Below, in pieces: positions 25,046 through 37,445 of a stretch of 64,000 bases of DNA; positions within the stretch are counted from its first letter, which is position 1, and every line of letters begins with the position of its first letter. Under the pieces are notes generated by a model, which was not told the origin of the DNA, ran no database searches, and worked only from the letters and a program-made list of their open reading frames with translations. Source of the DNA: Channallabes apus (Eukaryota > Chordata > Actinopteri > Siluriformes > Clariidae); NCBI GenBank assembly GCA_030522415.1, contig CM060121.1:23274142-23338141 (forward strand), given 5' to 3'. A program made the translations under genes and the position numbers.

Positions 25046-25256
25046 AACAGGCCACCAATCCATCACATGGCACAAACACACACTGCACACACACTCACAT
25101 GCTTGTTCACTTGCTTTTGCCCAATCTGCATGTCCCCACCAAGCACGGGTAAGAACATGCAAACTCCGTGCACAAAGACCACCGAGGCGGGAATTGAACC
25201 TGGAACCTGGAGGTGCGAGGCAACAGTCCTAACCACCAAGACACACTGTCACCTAT
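25046..25256 (-). mobile_element. Mermaid-like SINE, 3'-deleted
   Basis: Minus-strand copy with ccaatccatcacatggcac, a CA stretch, accaagcacgggtaagaac, atgcaaactccgtgcac and head sequences gtcctaaccaccaag. The 3' end of the element is lacking. Confidence 0.8.
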
Positions 25257-25429
25257 ACAGGAAATAATTAACTTTTTTTTTTTTCTTGGTTGCATTTTGG
25301 TTGTGATTTTAATAACTAGATTTTTAAGCATTTTAATAATTGTCTCAACATAATTAATAATTTAATTATTTTCAATTAATAAATAAATAAATTATTAAAT
25401 AAATACTTGGCTCAAAACGATACTGTCCT

Positions 25430-25723
25430 CTTTTCTTCTATCTTGCTTTGTGTGTCTGTTTGTTGTGCATGTCTGTGTCTGTCATTATGTCACCGTCAGT
25501 GTGTCGATCTGACCATCTGTCTCACTGTTGGTGCATCTTTCGTCTGTAAATGTGTCTCTCTGTCAGTGTGGATCAGTGTCTATCTTTTTCTCGGAGTGTG
25601 TCTGTCTGTCTATCTGTGTGTCTCTGTCCCTCCTGCTTCTCTAATACATGAACAGGATTAGGAAGGTTCACTTTTAAAGAGAATATAACAGGAGACACTA
25701 ATCCTAACTCTACATGATGGCTG

Positions 25724-25820
<97 letters not shown>
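25430..25820. repeat. TGTC-rich segment and a long (GT)n microsatellite
   Basis: Degenerate tgtgtctgtc repeats at 25430-25630 precede a pure (GT)n run of about 90 bp at 25728-25818, the longest GT tract in the window. Confidence 0.85.
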
Positions 25821-26410
25821 ATCACATCCATCCTACTGTACTTTCTCAGTAGAATGCCAGCTTTGCACTGTCTTAAGCATTATGTTAGTGTTTGATCTTT
25901 GGATGATAATTCTAGCCCTTTCACTAAATAACTCTGGTGTTTAAAAGCTGGCCGGATCCTGTAGCACTGAGTGTCTGTCTGCTTGTAAATCTTCCTGGGA
26001 AATCTCAGAGAATCCACGGCTCTTCTACAGACATTGACTGTCTCACTAACTTCTGTTTCTTCTTCTTCTTCTTTTTCTCTCTTTTGCAAAAGTCTTTTAC
26101 ATAATGTAAGAAATTGTCATGGGAGACAGATGCAAGTGCAGGCGTTTCATTTAAATGAACTGAAACACACAAATTACAGAAACACGAGTATGAATATGGA
26201 CTCTAGGAAGAAGCAAATTAGAGCACGGGTGACTTGATGATGACAAGCGACAAAATTAGACACTGCGTGCTACACAAAGCCTGACTTATATACTAGTGCT
26301 CATTAAACATAAATGCAAATCGGTTGCAGTCACACAGCATCATACGGTGAGTGTCATGATCGTACACACGCTGTGGCTGATGGGTAATGTAGTCCATCAG
26401 CACTATTTTA

Positions 26411-26791
26411 AATTCACTCACTCATCGTCTATACCGCTTTATCCTGTATATAGTGCACCTACTGACTCGTCCCTATGCTGAACTGGTCTTCATGTCAATT
26501 TAAATAATTTCTGTCATATTGAATTTTCACCTGCAGAACACACAAGATGTTATATCATTTCTATCTGTTTCACCCAGATGAGGATGGGTTCCCTGTTGAG
26601 TCTGGTTCCTCTCAAGGTTTCTTCCTAATGCCATCTCAGGGAGTTTTTCCTTGCCACCGTCGCCGTCACCCTTGGCTTGCTCATCAGAGAGATTTCATTC
26701 ATTCGTCTCATTATTATTAGCTGCACATTTTTCTCACACATCCACACCTCCAATTATTTTCTTTCTATAATTATTATTATTATTATTATAT

Positions 26792-26822
<31 letters not shown>

Positions 26823-27186
26823 TTATTATTTTTTTTTGTGGTTCAATTTCTTTCATTTTTGTGAAGCTGCTTTGAGACAATGACCATTGTTAAAAGCGCT
26901 ATATAAATAAAATTGAATTGAATTGAATATAGGGTTGCGGCGGAGCCGTCCTGGAGCCTATCCCAGGAACCTTAGGGTACGAGGCGGGGTTCATCCTGGA
27001 CAGGGTGTCGATCCATCACACACTCATTCACACGCTACAGGCAGTTTGGGAACGCCAGTTAGGCTAATCTGCATGTCTTTGGACTTTTGGAGGAAACACA
27101 TCAAGCGCAGGGAGAACATGCAAACTCCATGCACACAGACCCGGAATCGAACCCGGACCCTGAAGGTGCTAATCATTAGGACACCA
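26411..27186 (-). mobile_element. Mermaid-like SINE split by a second repeat
   Basis: The 3' end of a minus-strand SINE (cactcatcgtctataccgct, ttatcctgtatatag) is interrupted at 26453 and resumes at 26927 (atatagggttgcgg, ctggagcctatcccagg, head ending at ggtgctaatcattagg). Joining the two sides across the duplicated atatag restores the expected SINE sequence. Confidence 0.9.
26454..26926 (+). mobile_element. SINE-like or LINE-tail retroelement nested in a SINE
   Basis: Carries the common teleost repeat signatures tctggttcctctcaaggttt, gggagtttttccttgccacc and agctgctttgagacaatg, then aaaagcgctatataaataaa and an (attga)n end. It is flanked by atatag at 26448-26453 and 26927-26932, a target duplication. 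I do not know the family name for certain. Confidence 0.8.
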
Positions 27187-28789
27187 TCCACTATTTTTTT
27201 CTTGAACATTTTTGTTGTTGTTGTTGGACAGGTGAGGTTTAGATTTGTGATGCAGAAGTCAGAAACTCTTCGTCTAAGGTAAGCTTCGTATAAAAAAATA
27301 TGAAAAAAATCTATTAATGGAGTAAAAATGAGAGGGAAAAAAAATGAGTCTAACCCACATATGAAATTGAAAACTAAAGCAAACAATAAAATGTAAGTCG
27401 GACAATAGCACAGGTGGCCGTTTCACCAAATTTACAATGTTGTTGATTAAACCTGACAAGACGAAGCTCTTTGAAGTATCCTGTAAGTCCTGGTACACTT
27501 TTGTTTTTTTTCCTTATATTGTTTTCCAAAAATGAGTCCGATTCCACCGTTTTCTTTAGCAGTGCTTCATGCTAACTGTGTTCTTTAATGACCTCATTTA
27601 CTTTGAGTAGACTCGGTTGGGTTTCCAGATCTGCCTTGCGAGTTTTGCATTGTTAAAGGGTGTTAAAATGAAATATTGTTTAAGGCAGCCATTGTTAGCA
27701 GGTTGCTGTAATTGCTGATTTGGTACAACTTAGCAGTTCGCAGGTGTGCAGTTGGTGTTGTTTCATTCGCACATCTTGTGGCTTTTTTTTTTTTCCTCCC
27801 CTGTTATTGTGCTTTAAAAAAAAAAAAAAAAAAAAAATCTGAGTGCAGGTGCAATACAGTATACAGAGCCCTTCTGGTTTGATAATGCAATATTATAAAG
27901 GGGACGTACATTTGTATTTGTGTGCGTGTGGCATGCATAAAAGTCGTCTCGCCCTGTTCCCTGTGCCTCGTTTCTCTAGAGACGGTCTTGCAGTGCTATT
28001 GAGAAGTAAAAATAGAGCCAGCGGTGAGCTGATGATATTTGCCCATCTCTGCCTGACATTACTGCAGGCTGTGTTTGCTTTCAGGCACGAGAGCGCCAGG
28101 GCCGAAATCGAGGGAGGATATTAAAAGAGAAGCATTTTGTACGAGCCCGTCCTCGCCAAGCTTCCTGTTAACCCCCGTGTGCCATGTAAATACCGAGAAG
28201 GAGAAGGCGGCGTGGTTATTCGAGAGGATTGAGAAAAGAAGGCAGAAAAAAAAAAAAAAAAACAGATGGCTGGAGCTAATCATGAGTGTGGGTCAGGGAG
28301 GAATGAGGTCCTGAGAATGGAGAGGATCGTCATCAAGATGATCGAGAGATGGTGCACAAGGAGCCTGGAGAGAGATATTGAAGTTCAAGGACTGATGGGA
28401 ATGGTTAGAGGAACAGATGGAGTGACTCAGATGAAAAGAGGGAGAAATGAGTCGAGAGACGGTTCAATCTGTATCTCTATTGTCTACAGAGGGGAAAAAG
28501 GTGAAAGGTTTAGTGGCGTATGAAAGATGTGAGCTTATTTGTAGGGAGCGGGGTGAAGAATGAGGGAGGAATGCTGGGAGACAAATGTGAAGAGCGTTAT
28601 AGATCTGCAGCGTAGATGCCGGATTGTTGCGGCTGACCTGATCACCTCATCCCACCTTTTGTATTTCATCCATTTTAAGAAAGGATCTGAATGCTGGGTT
28701 CACTCCTAACCTTTAACATTTGTACGTTCATACAAGTTATACAGACTTGGAATGGAGTAATGGATTAACAGTGGATTCACTGTTGGCTT
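27187..28789. other. Single-copy stretch, no gene seen
   Basis: Contains A runs at 27818-27837 and 28246-28262. The segment 27900-28190 is GC-balanced and repeat-free (gcatgcataaaagtcgtctc, gacattactgcaggctg) and is a candidate conserved non-coding element. Open frames of about 80-90 codons show no domain. Confidence 0.45.
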
Positions 28790-28824
28790 ACACATCCAGG
28801 GTTTGGGGGGGGGGGGGGTTGTAC

Positions 28825-29050
28825 AGTACAGTTGTTCTCCCCATGCTTGGTGGGGACAGTACAGTACCCCGTAAACCAAACTGCTTGTACTGTACGAGTG
28901 GGTGTGTGAGTGTTTGGCCAAGTGCCCTGCAATAGGTTGGCACCCTATCCAGGGGGTACATACTGTAGCCTTGTGGCCTGAGTACCCTGGATTAGGCTCC
29001 AGGCCCTGTGTGACCCTACACATGATAAGCAATATAGATGATGGATAGAT
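28825..29050 (+). mobile_element. Diverged Mermaid-like SINE, 5' part scrambled
   Basis: Plus-strand blocks ttctccccatgcttggtggg, ccctgcaataggttggcacc, ctatccaggg, ggattaggctccaggccc and gataagcaatatagatga. Extra bases containing TACTGTA or TACAGTA occur at about 28824, 28858, 28888 and 28969 relative to the young copy at 20784. Confidence 0.8.
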
Positions 29051-29444
29051 GGAGGTTTCTGAATATTCAAAAATGGAATTTCTGTTTAGTAGTAATACAG
29101 CATTTATGAATGCACTACACATAAGTAGATAATGATGCCGCTGGGAATGCCACCGCTATGAGTCTGGTCTTACTTGCTAGTACAGTAATTTGTATGCCAT
29201 AAATACCACCAAAGTTTGGATCAAGACCAAAAAACAATTAGTTCATCTGCTTGTAGAAGGAAGATCCAACCAAATCCAACTTTTAACTCTCGTCTATTTG
29301 CGATTTTGCACTAATAAGAATTGCGTCTTGACAGATGGCCTGATAGACCCAAGGCAAAATAATTATAGACAAACAGAAAATAGACCTGATGTTAATGAGC
29401 ATGATTGCCGTATCAACGTCTTTGTGTGACTAATGTGAAGGAAG

Positions 29445-29760
29445 TGTGGTGGCCCTGAAATACAAAACACTACAGCAGTTTGAAAAAGTCTGCAGCGAAA
29501 GAGGGAGCACAAGGTAGAACTCAAAGTGACAATGCGACAGAACGAGCGCAAGAAGATAACAGCTCATCTGAACGCACAAGAGCAACAGCAAAAACATTAC
29601 AGATCATTTAAAACACATAGCAGCGAAAGCGAAAAAAACACGACCGCAACTGTGAAAACAGAAGCAAAAACACAGCCAATTCATAACAGCAAATTTCAAA
29701 AACACCGTGCATTTGCTTTTGTGTTCGTGTTATTTGCTAAAGTGTTTTGCACCATAAGGA
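29445..29760. mobile_element. Possible MITE
   Basis: The left end has caaaacactacagcag and the right end, reverse complemented, has gcaaaacactttagcaaat: an imperfect inverted repeat of about 15 bp. The interior is CAAAA-rich. No target duplication could be fixed. The 116-codon frame here is probably spurious. Confidence 0.4.
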
Positions 29761-30877
29761 AGCCACTGATGGGAAACGAGATCGCATTTGATCTTGCTCT
29801 GACCATTAATGATTCCAGATATATTCAGCCAAAACATGGTATTGGTGCTAAAACGTGTCTCACCTACAGTGGGTGAAAAATGTGAATTTTCAGATAGGAT
29901 CATATAACACTATTTTTCATTCTTAATGCTTCTTATCTCCCAATCCACGCTTCATTTTTAGTAAATATGCATACACATTTATATTCTTATCAGATGAAAA
30001 GAAACAATTTCTTTCCAATTAAATACAATTTCCTGCCCGTTTATGTAGTGTCCGTAACTTATTGTGAATTAAAAATTTTCAATGATCTTGAAACTTGGTC
30101 CAGTTAGATTTCACATGTAAAGACATAAACCTGAAAAAGCGTATTATTCTAAATTGCAAAATTGTTAAGATATTGCAACATGAGTTTGACATGGTTATGG
30201 ACACTGAGGATTTTTAAGCTTTTTAAGCTTTTTAAGCTTTGTTACATGTCATATGCTTCTAGAAGCTCATACCAATTTTAGTGTCAATACTCATAAAGAA
30301 ACAAGAATAATCAGTATTTAAAATTATTATTATTATTTGAAGCGAGACAATATAACGCTGAAAAAGTATAAAAAAATCATATAAATCATATACATACAGT
30401 ATCATATACTGTAACATCGTCTCTCCGAAATGGATGACGTTAGCAACTTGGGAAGCAAGATTGGACACGTTCATGTTTCATAAACTTCAGAAGCACCGTA
30501 ACTTCTTTCTCACACACATTTTTTTTTTATATATAAAAGATAAACAAATATATAAAATCAGCACTAATACTGTGTTTTGGCTGCTTGTACAAACATTCAG
30601 GCACCTGTTCTTACGGAATCAGGCAAACTCAATACGAAAACCACAATGAGTAATAAAACAATCCTTAAAATTGTTTAGAGAACTGTTCGGGAGTGCACGT
30701 GTGATTTCTTTAATTGAGCAATTTCACCGAAGCAATAAACGGACCCCTAATTCAGCGGGTGATCCATAACCATTAGAGGTTTTCATTAGAGTCTCATTAA
30801 AGTCTGAATGCTTGATTGAAGTTCATTGGATTATTTGAAATGTAGTAGTTAACCCTGTTCCACACCTTTGCCCCTAT

Positions 30878-30916
<39 letters not shown>

Positions 30917-31800
30917 TCATTACTGCAGACCTGACACCACATTTCCTTAGTAGTAGGTGCACAAGGAGATCTGGTGTAGGGCACTGTCCAGTCTTTAGGG
31001 TTCCCTGAGCATGTTCAGATTCTCTGGAATCGGATTTCTGTTCAGGCCGTGGGCTCATCAGCATCTACGATACATGACACTAGGGAGAGACTTAATATAG
31101 CAGGATTTAGCTATAACTGAAGTGGGATTAGAATGGGAAGCGACATTGAGAAAGCCATCAGTAAACATGTGAAGTATTGAGACTTGGCTGAAGAAACGTC
31201 CTAGGGGAGTGTACCAGGGCTTCGATTAAAACTCTTGTTAAATCATGACAATAGTGGAGCAGATGCTTTGATCACGATGACTGTCCGCTTTACTTTTGAC
31301 AATGTTATTTGATTATTAACCTTTTTCCTTTTTGGATGTTGCTGAAATTGTAGGTGGGACTGACGGAAATAGGGACAGAGATGGAAAGAGAGGCCGATGT
31401 CCACGCGTTCCTCTGGTTGAAGGTCATCACCGGCGTTCAGTCCTAAAAGCTGTTCATTTAGTCCCGTGCGTGCTAATAGAATTAGCGTGCCATCTGTTAG
31501 CATGCAGTGTGCCAGCGCGGAACCCCTACTAATTATGACAAAATATCAAGAGCAAACGGCAGCCGTCGTCTTAATATTTCCCCCAACACATGCAGCACGG
31601 AGCCCTGCGCGGATACCAATAACCACGGTGATATTGAAAGACAGACAGATGAATATACATCACCACTTTAATAGAAATATCTGTATGCATGCTTATTTAT
31701 GCACTCAATCATGTGACAGCATCACAATGTAAAAACTCATCAGAGACAGAGTTAGTGTATACATCACGCATCAGAATGGAGGAACAAGTGTGCTCTCCGT
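29761..31800. other. Single-copy stretch
   Basis: No gene recognised. It includes three copies of tttttaagc at 30211-30239, a (GT)n at about 30881-30915, and a repeat-free segment at 31390-31730 with TAAT-type sites (gctaatagaattagcgtg, actaattatgac) that could be conserved non-coding DNA. Confidence 0.45.
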
Positions 31801-31802
31801 GA

Positions 31803-32140
31803 CTCTTCCATGATTTGTCATGATTGTTGGTGCCAGATGGGCTGGTTTGAGTATTTCAGAAACAGATGATCTCATGGGATTTTCACACACCACCATTGGT
31901 AGAGTTTACTCAGACAAAACAAAAAACATCATGTGAGTGGAGGGTCTGGAGCCTGAACCACCCTGCTGAGAAGAGAGATCAAAGGAGATTGACCTGATTG
32001 ACTATTCAAATATAAAAACTCAAATAATCGTGCTTTACAACCGTGGTGAGCTGGAAAGCATCTCAGAATGCTTAGAAACCCATCAAGGTGGATCACATCA
32101 GATTACTGTCAAGAGTTAATTTGAGCATGGGTTCATCCAA
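31803..32140 (+). mobile_element. Tc1-like transposon fragment
   Basis: Contains ggtgccagatgggctggttt, gagtatttcagaaacagatg, tgggattttcacacacca and tttacaaccgtggtgagctg, the start of the transposase-coding part of a widespread teleost Tc1 family. Stops and indels are frequent. Related minus-strand fragments lie at 32625-33066 and 35010-35293. Confidence 0.7.
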
Positions 32141-32189
32141 ACTGGACAGGGAAAGTAGCAGTGGTAACTCAACAGTTACCACTGCAGAG

Positions 32190-32365
32190 TGGGCTCTCAG
32201 TTACTGATCTGAAGGTTAGTGGTTCAAACCCCAGATCCACCAAGCTGCTGCTGTTGGCCCCTTGAGCAAGACCCTTAAACCTGTCTGCTCCAGGGGTGCT
32301 TCATCATTGTTGACCTTGTGCTTTGACCCCAGGTCAAGCTGGGATATGAAAAAATAAATCACTGT
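32190..32365 (+). mobile_element. tRNA-derived SINE fragment
   Basis: Contains ggttagtggttcaaacccc, accaagctgctgctgttgg, cccttgagcaagaccctta and the 3' part tgaccttgtgctttgacccc with gggatatgaaaaaataaatc. The 3' half differs from the HpaI-tail family and matches 35570-35837. Confidence 0.7.
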
Positions 32366-32411
32366 CCAGTAATGGTGGCCCAGGTGGTTTTGTTTTTACC
32401 TCTAATCTTTA

Positions 32412-32603
32412 ACTACATTTATGGCATATGGTGGACACCCTTATCCAGACTTGCATCTTATTCTCATTATATGTCTTTGCAGTTGACGGTTAGGGGCCTC
32501 GTTCAAGGGCCCTTAACAGTAGCAAATTGCTGTTGCTGGGGTTTGAACCTGTGATCTTAGGATCAGTAATCTAACACCTTAACCACTGAGCTACACCCAC
32601 CTG
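32412..32603 (-). mobile_element. Diverged HpaI/RSg-tail SINE
   Basis: Tail-first on the plus strand: acatttatggcatatggtgg, acacccttatccaga, cagttgacggttaggggcc, then the head with aatctaacaccttaaccact and gagctac. Confidence 0.75.
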
Positions 32604-32624
32604 GTTTGAGCGAGTCTGTGCACA

Positions 32625-33066
32625 TTGTAGCCTCTGGTTATGTTTTATTGCCTATCCAGTTCGAGGTTTCATGTGTTGTCCATGCTTAGATGCTTTCCTG
32701 CTCACCATGACTGTGAAGAGCGATCATTCGAGTTACTATAGACTTCCTGTTGGGTCAGACCAGTGTGCACATTCTCCTCTGATCAAAAGGAGTTTTAGCT
32801 AGGACACCCTTACGCTCACAAGATGCTGTTTATTTTTCACAGCATTTTGTCTAAACCCTGGAGACTGTTGTGTGTGAAATTCCCAGGAGATATGCAGATT
32901 CTGAAATACTCAAACCAGCCCATCTGGTACTAACAACTCGGCCACACTTAAAGGCACGGAGATCACACTTTCCCTTAATCTGATGTTTGCTCTGAACATT
33001 ACCTGAAGCTCTTGACCTGTATCTGCATAATTTTTTATGCTTTGTGCTGCATGATTGGATATGAGC
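32625..33066 (-). mobile_element. Tc1-like transposon fragment
   Basis: Contains gtctaaaccctggagactgt, tgtgtgtgaaattcccagga, gaaatactcaaaccagccca and ttgacctgtatctgcat, the reverse complement of the N-terminal and 5' non-coding part of the same family as 31803-32140. A (GT)n follows at about 33098-33143. Confidence 0.7.
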
Positions 33067-33097
33067 AAATGTCCTGGGGTTCCTAAAGGGAGTGAGT

Positions 33098-33143
<46 letters not shown>

Positions 33144-33144
<1 letters not shown>

Positions 33145-34062
33145 TGATGGGACCTGGGAAATTTAAAGAGAGATACAGAGGATGAGGTGAGCATCGAGAT
33201 AAAGAGAATGGCAGACGCAGAATGACAGTCGGGGAGATGAAGGGAAAAGGGGAAAAAATGCTGGAATAAGTTGAGTGATAAATACAATAGGGGGGAAAAG
33301 ACAAGAAACAAGCAGTGCTGAGTGATCGGGTAATGCAATGCAGTTTGAGACTGGGGAAGAATAGAGAAAACAAGAAGTTTTTCTTTTTTAAGTATTATTT
33401 TAGCTGGCAGCAGTCATAGTCCTCTACTTCCCCAATCAAGCAGCATATCTTGTAAGCATAAATTTCACTAAAATCCGCAAATATGTTTAGTGGCTTAGTC
33501 ATGTTGCCAGGCGACAGTTGCCGGGGACGGCAGGGCTCTTCATGCCAGTAAGAAAAGCTTTTGAACAGAACAGCCTGCCGTCTGCATCTCTGACCACCAC
33601 GCAAAAGTCGACTTTCTAAGGGGGAGAAGTTTCACTTTATAACTTTTTTAAGCAGAGATTTTCCACTGTCCCTTTTTTTTTTTTTTTTTTGGCGTCCAGC
33701 CCAAAATTTTGTGTCAAGCCTTGTTTTGGATATTCTCCTGTTTTGGACTGGATACTGAGCATCATACTGTATGCTGTCATCCATTTCATTCCATGCTTTT
33801 TGTGAGTGGGTTCCATACAGCATTCATACTGTATGAAAAATTATGAATGGAAAGGGGATGAGTGCCTTAGCAGGAATATATAGAATTGAATGTTAAAGCC
33901 GTGTTCAAGTCAAACTTGGACTTGTGATTGTGCAGAATACCCGATCATAGTTATGAGAGCAAAAAAAACCTCTCTATATTTCTCTATATAAATCATTAAT
34001 ATACCTATCCCACCCAGCATTTCAGTAGTGCTCAGATAGCATCCAGGTAGAAAGTTTCCTCA
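33144..34062. other. Single-copy stretch, no gene seen
   Basis: A T run lies at 33668-33690. No gene or repeat family recognised. Confidence 0.45.
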
Positions 34063-34182
34063 GTACATTTAGCAGACACCCTTATCCAGAGCAACTTCAA
34101 TTTTTCTCTCATACTGTGCATCTGAGCAGTTGAGGGTTAGTAGTCCAATGCCTTAACCATTGAGCTACCCCTAAGCCCAAGT
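34063..34182 (-). mobile_element. HpaI/RSg-tail SINE with internal deletion
   Basis: Tail motif acatttagcagacaccctta tccagagcaac is followed by gagcagttgagggttag and directly by head sequence tccaatgccttaaccattga. The middle of the body is missing. Confidence 0.75.
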
Positions 34183-34189
34183 ACACCAG

Positions 34190-34390
34190 AGCCATGATCA
34201 GACTGGCTGCTTCACGCCTGAAACGCTGGCCTCCCAGGAACTCCTTTAATGTCCCAAACATGTGGAAATGGCTTGGATTGAGGTCAGGACTGTAATGTGC
34301 AAGTGGTGTTGGTAAATGATCATGTGTACAGTTCTCACAAACAGATGCATCCCTTCCACAAGTTGACAACAAGTTATCTGTCAATTTTCA
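34190..34390 (-). pseudogene. Mariner-type transposase C-terminal fragment
   Basis: On the minus strand the frame reads HYSPDLNPSHFHMFGTLKEF followed by LGGQRFRRE. The SPDL and FHMF-LKEFL blocks are typical of the segment around the third catalytic Asp of mariner transposases. The fragment begins abruptly and has no inverted repeats. A related piece lies at 39157-39235 on the same strand. Confidence 0.65.
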
Positions 34391-35009
34391 TGGATCATTC
34401 ACTGAATGTTCTCATTCACATAAAAGTCAATCGGTTTCATGTCTTCATTCATGAGAAATTTTTCATCACAAGTCCCGGATCGACTTGAACGTCCCTTGTG
34501 TGAACTTCATCTAAAGGAATTCACACTCCATTCATGTTAGGCATTCACTGTGGAGATTAGTGTTTTAAGTCATTTAACACGTCTGATTCATGCTTATAAG
34601 CTAATTATGCCTTCAAGGCTGAATCTGGTGTGAGGGAAAGCACAGGTTTCTGAAGAGCCGCAGCCATCCGCCTAGGGTCTCACCGGCTCAGGGAGCTTCC
34701 TCATAGCACGGTTAAACAACCTCAAAATCACATGTCATTTGTCCAATCTTTGTTGAGTCTCTACCCACCGTAGCCTAAAATTCATAGCTTGTTCTTGGAG
34801 GACAGGAGAGGAAGCAGATGTTTTCTTCTGCTCTGGTAGTCCATCCACATACGTAACAGTTGTGTGTGTTAAGATGTGTTTCAGCTCACCACATTTGTAA
34901 ATCGAGGGAATTAAAATCACCTTGATCAAGTCTGGCCATTCTGCTTGGATCCCTCTTATTAACAACTGCCTCTAATCTGCCTCTCACTGGGTTTTTTTTT
35001 TTCATCATT

Positions 35010-35293
35010 CTATCTAAACTTCATACGCTGCTGAGTGTGAAAACATCTCATTATTATTAACGGTTTCTGAAAAACTCACACCATCCCATCTGGTGCCAAT
35101 AAGCATCCCAGAGTCACTCAGATCTTTCCACATTCTGATGTTTAATGTGAACGGGAACTGAAGCTCTTGACCTGTATCTGCATGATTTTATGCACTGTGC
35201 TTCTGCCACATGGTTGGCTGATCCATGATTTGATAACGGCGCAAATTATCTGGTGTACAGATGCTCCTGTTAACATGGCTGGTGAGTTCGTCA
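35010..35293 (-). mobile_element. Tc1-like transposon terminal fragment
   Basis: Contains ccatcccatctggtgccaat, cacattctgatgtttaatgt, ctcttgacctgtatctgcat and an eroded terminus near tgctcctgttaacatggctg. It is the 5' end of the same family as 32625-33066. The right boundary corresponds to the terminal inverted repeat. Confidence 0.65.
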
Positions 35294-35569
35294 TACTGAG
35301 AAAAAGTGGCAGCTGATGCAAAAATTTTTTTACACGAACAGAAATGAACGTAATACAGTTTAGATTTTTTTTTTTAATTATAAATAAATTATATTAAGAA
35401 ATACATAGCATTGTGACTAGATTACTTTATTTCATTATTAAAATAAGTAATTATTATATAAAATAATTACATGTTAAAGTAGCATCAAAATTTGCCTAAG
35501 GGAGTTATTTTACGTTAAGGGAGCGGCGCCCCAGCACTGCATTTTTTAAAATTTAGCTAAAATAAAGGG

Positions 35570-35837
35570 TGAATCAACTAGTTAAGGCTCTGGGTAAATG
35601 GGTTACTGATCGGAAGGATCAGTATTTAAGGCATTGGACTATGTACGGTTCAGAAGGTCTTAGGTTCAAATCCCATGACCACCAAGTTGCCACATTTGGG
35701 CCCTTGAGCAAGGCTCTTAACCCTTAACTGCTGTAGAGGTGCTGTATTCTGGCTGACCTTGTGCTTCTTAATTAGGATATGTGAAAAAATCCTTTCCCTG
35801 TGCTATAGGATATGTGTGACAAATAAATATTAAATAT
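35570..35837 (+). mobile_element. tRNA-derived SINE
   Basis: Head with aaggcattggactatg and ggttcaaatcccatgacc, body accaagttgccac, cccttgagcaaggctctta, 3' part ggctgaccttgtgcttctta and tatgtgtgacaaataaat. The 3' end resembles the L2/CR1-type tail at 52640, so this SINE may use that LINE's machinery. Confidence 0.75.
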
Positions 35838-37159
35838 GGGAATGATGTCCTAAAACTATAGGACTCTCAAAATGAGCATATTTAGTTTTTGGGTATAGAA
35901 ACAACCAGAAAAACATATGATCATGTGTATCTGTGCTATTTCTTTGCCTATTTAACCCATTACATTTTTTTTTAGCTCAGTCATGTTTGGCTAGTTGATT
36001 AAAATGAACTAAATAGTAGTTTGTCATATTGCCTTATTTTGTGTTGATAAAAGGCTATGTGTGTTGATCTACAGCATGTACAAATGAGAACAGATGCTTT
36101 AAATCAGCACTAGCCTTTATTAGGATCGATCACAGACTGAGTGGCTGGTGATGATGTAACATTCCACAGTGGTCATATTTATGCAATGTCGTATCTATCT
36201 ATCCATTAATCTATTCATAATGAAAAGCAAGAAACTGGAGTAAGAATGACATAAATTATATTATATAACATTTTATGTGTTACTCCAAATGCATTTAAAA
36301 TATGTGGTGATCACTAATTTATAAAAATGCATAATAGTAATAACTGTCTATAAGAGGATTTAAAAAAAAACTTTGAGTGTTAAAGACAAAGTACTGTATT
36401 GTCTTTACTATATATCATATATTCTTCTTATTTTGCAACATTGTGCCTCATTAATGCACCTTAATGTGCAGCTCCTACTGTAGATCTCCGACTGACTGCA
36501 CAGTGCATCATAGATTTTTAAATAGATTTTATATATTTTTTTCCAGTTATTTGAACCTAGCCTTTAATATTCTACTACACATTGTTTGCTTGTGTTTTGT
36601 TGCATAATGAACTTTAACGGCTGCTTTAACATTACATATAAAATAAGATTATTTAAGTACTCATCTATCCATCCATCCATCCATCCATCCGTACTGAAAT
36701 TCTACACATTGCTCTTAATGTCCGTCTGACTTTTTACTTTGACTCACAGTTGAACTTACAGTCAGCTGGTTCACTGTATTCCAGCGTTTAATGCTGTTTA
36801 ATGCCTGCATTGCAACATTTATTGTGTCGACTTGTTAACTTTGTAATTCTATTTACCGGGAGGTTTGGAGCACAATATTATTTCCCCCCTCTTTCTACTG
36901 CTTTATACCGACAGTAAAAAAGAAAAAAAAACCCACTCTGAGTTTTTGCTGCACCACTTTCATGGTCTTACTGTAGTGAATTGGATTAAAAAGACAGAAA
37001 GGTGAAAGCATCGGCTTGAAAATCAGCTACCAGCAGAACGGATCGTGAAAACGTAGCGGTATTTTTCCACACTTTTGGACCATTTGATCCGATTGGACAA
37101 TCCCCCTTGAGCTCGAGGGCCTATCTGACAGCGTGCGAGGCCTTAGCCGTCCGTCCGAT
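35838..37159. other. AT-rich single-copy stretch
   Basis: No gene seen. An (ATCC)n run lies at 36664-36690. Confidence 0.5.
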
Positions 37160-37445
37160 GCTTGTCTGTAATTTGTGATTACAGCACACACGAAGGAGGT
37201 GGCAGATATTAATTCAATCCAACGCTTGAATCTGTTTGCCTGCATTTGCATATTAATGAGAAATTTTATGGATTTTTTTTTTCCAGTCCCATCTTTTTCT
37301 TCAGCAGGTTGGGAAAGCAGAAGATTTAAAAGTGAGCGTGGAGGGAGGAAAAAAAAAAGAAAAAGTGATATTTACAGCACTTGCGTCTGGCGATTTGAGG
37401 TCAGTGTCTGCTCGCGCATGGATTTGCATAAATTTGCATGAGGAA
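37160..37445. promoter_or_regulatory. Candidate regulatory segment with three octamer motifs
   Basis: Three exact ATTTGCAT octamers occur at 37244-37251, 37422-37429 and 37432-37439. The first sits in gcatttgcatattaatgag, next to an ATTAAT homeodomain-type site. The surrounding DNA is repeat-free. Octamers bind POU-domain proteins. Enhancer function is inferred from motif density alone. Confidence 0.35.

Noticed and set aside
28266..28523. 85-codon frame after an A run
   Set aside because: No splice context, no homology recognised and a biased Arg/Glu/Gly composition from a purine-rich segment.
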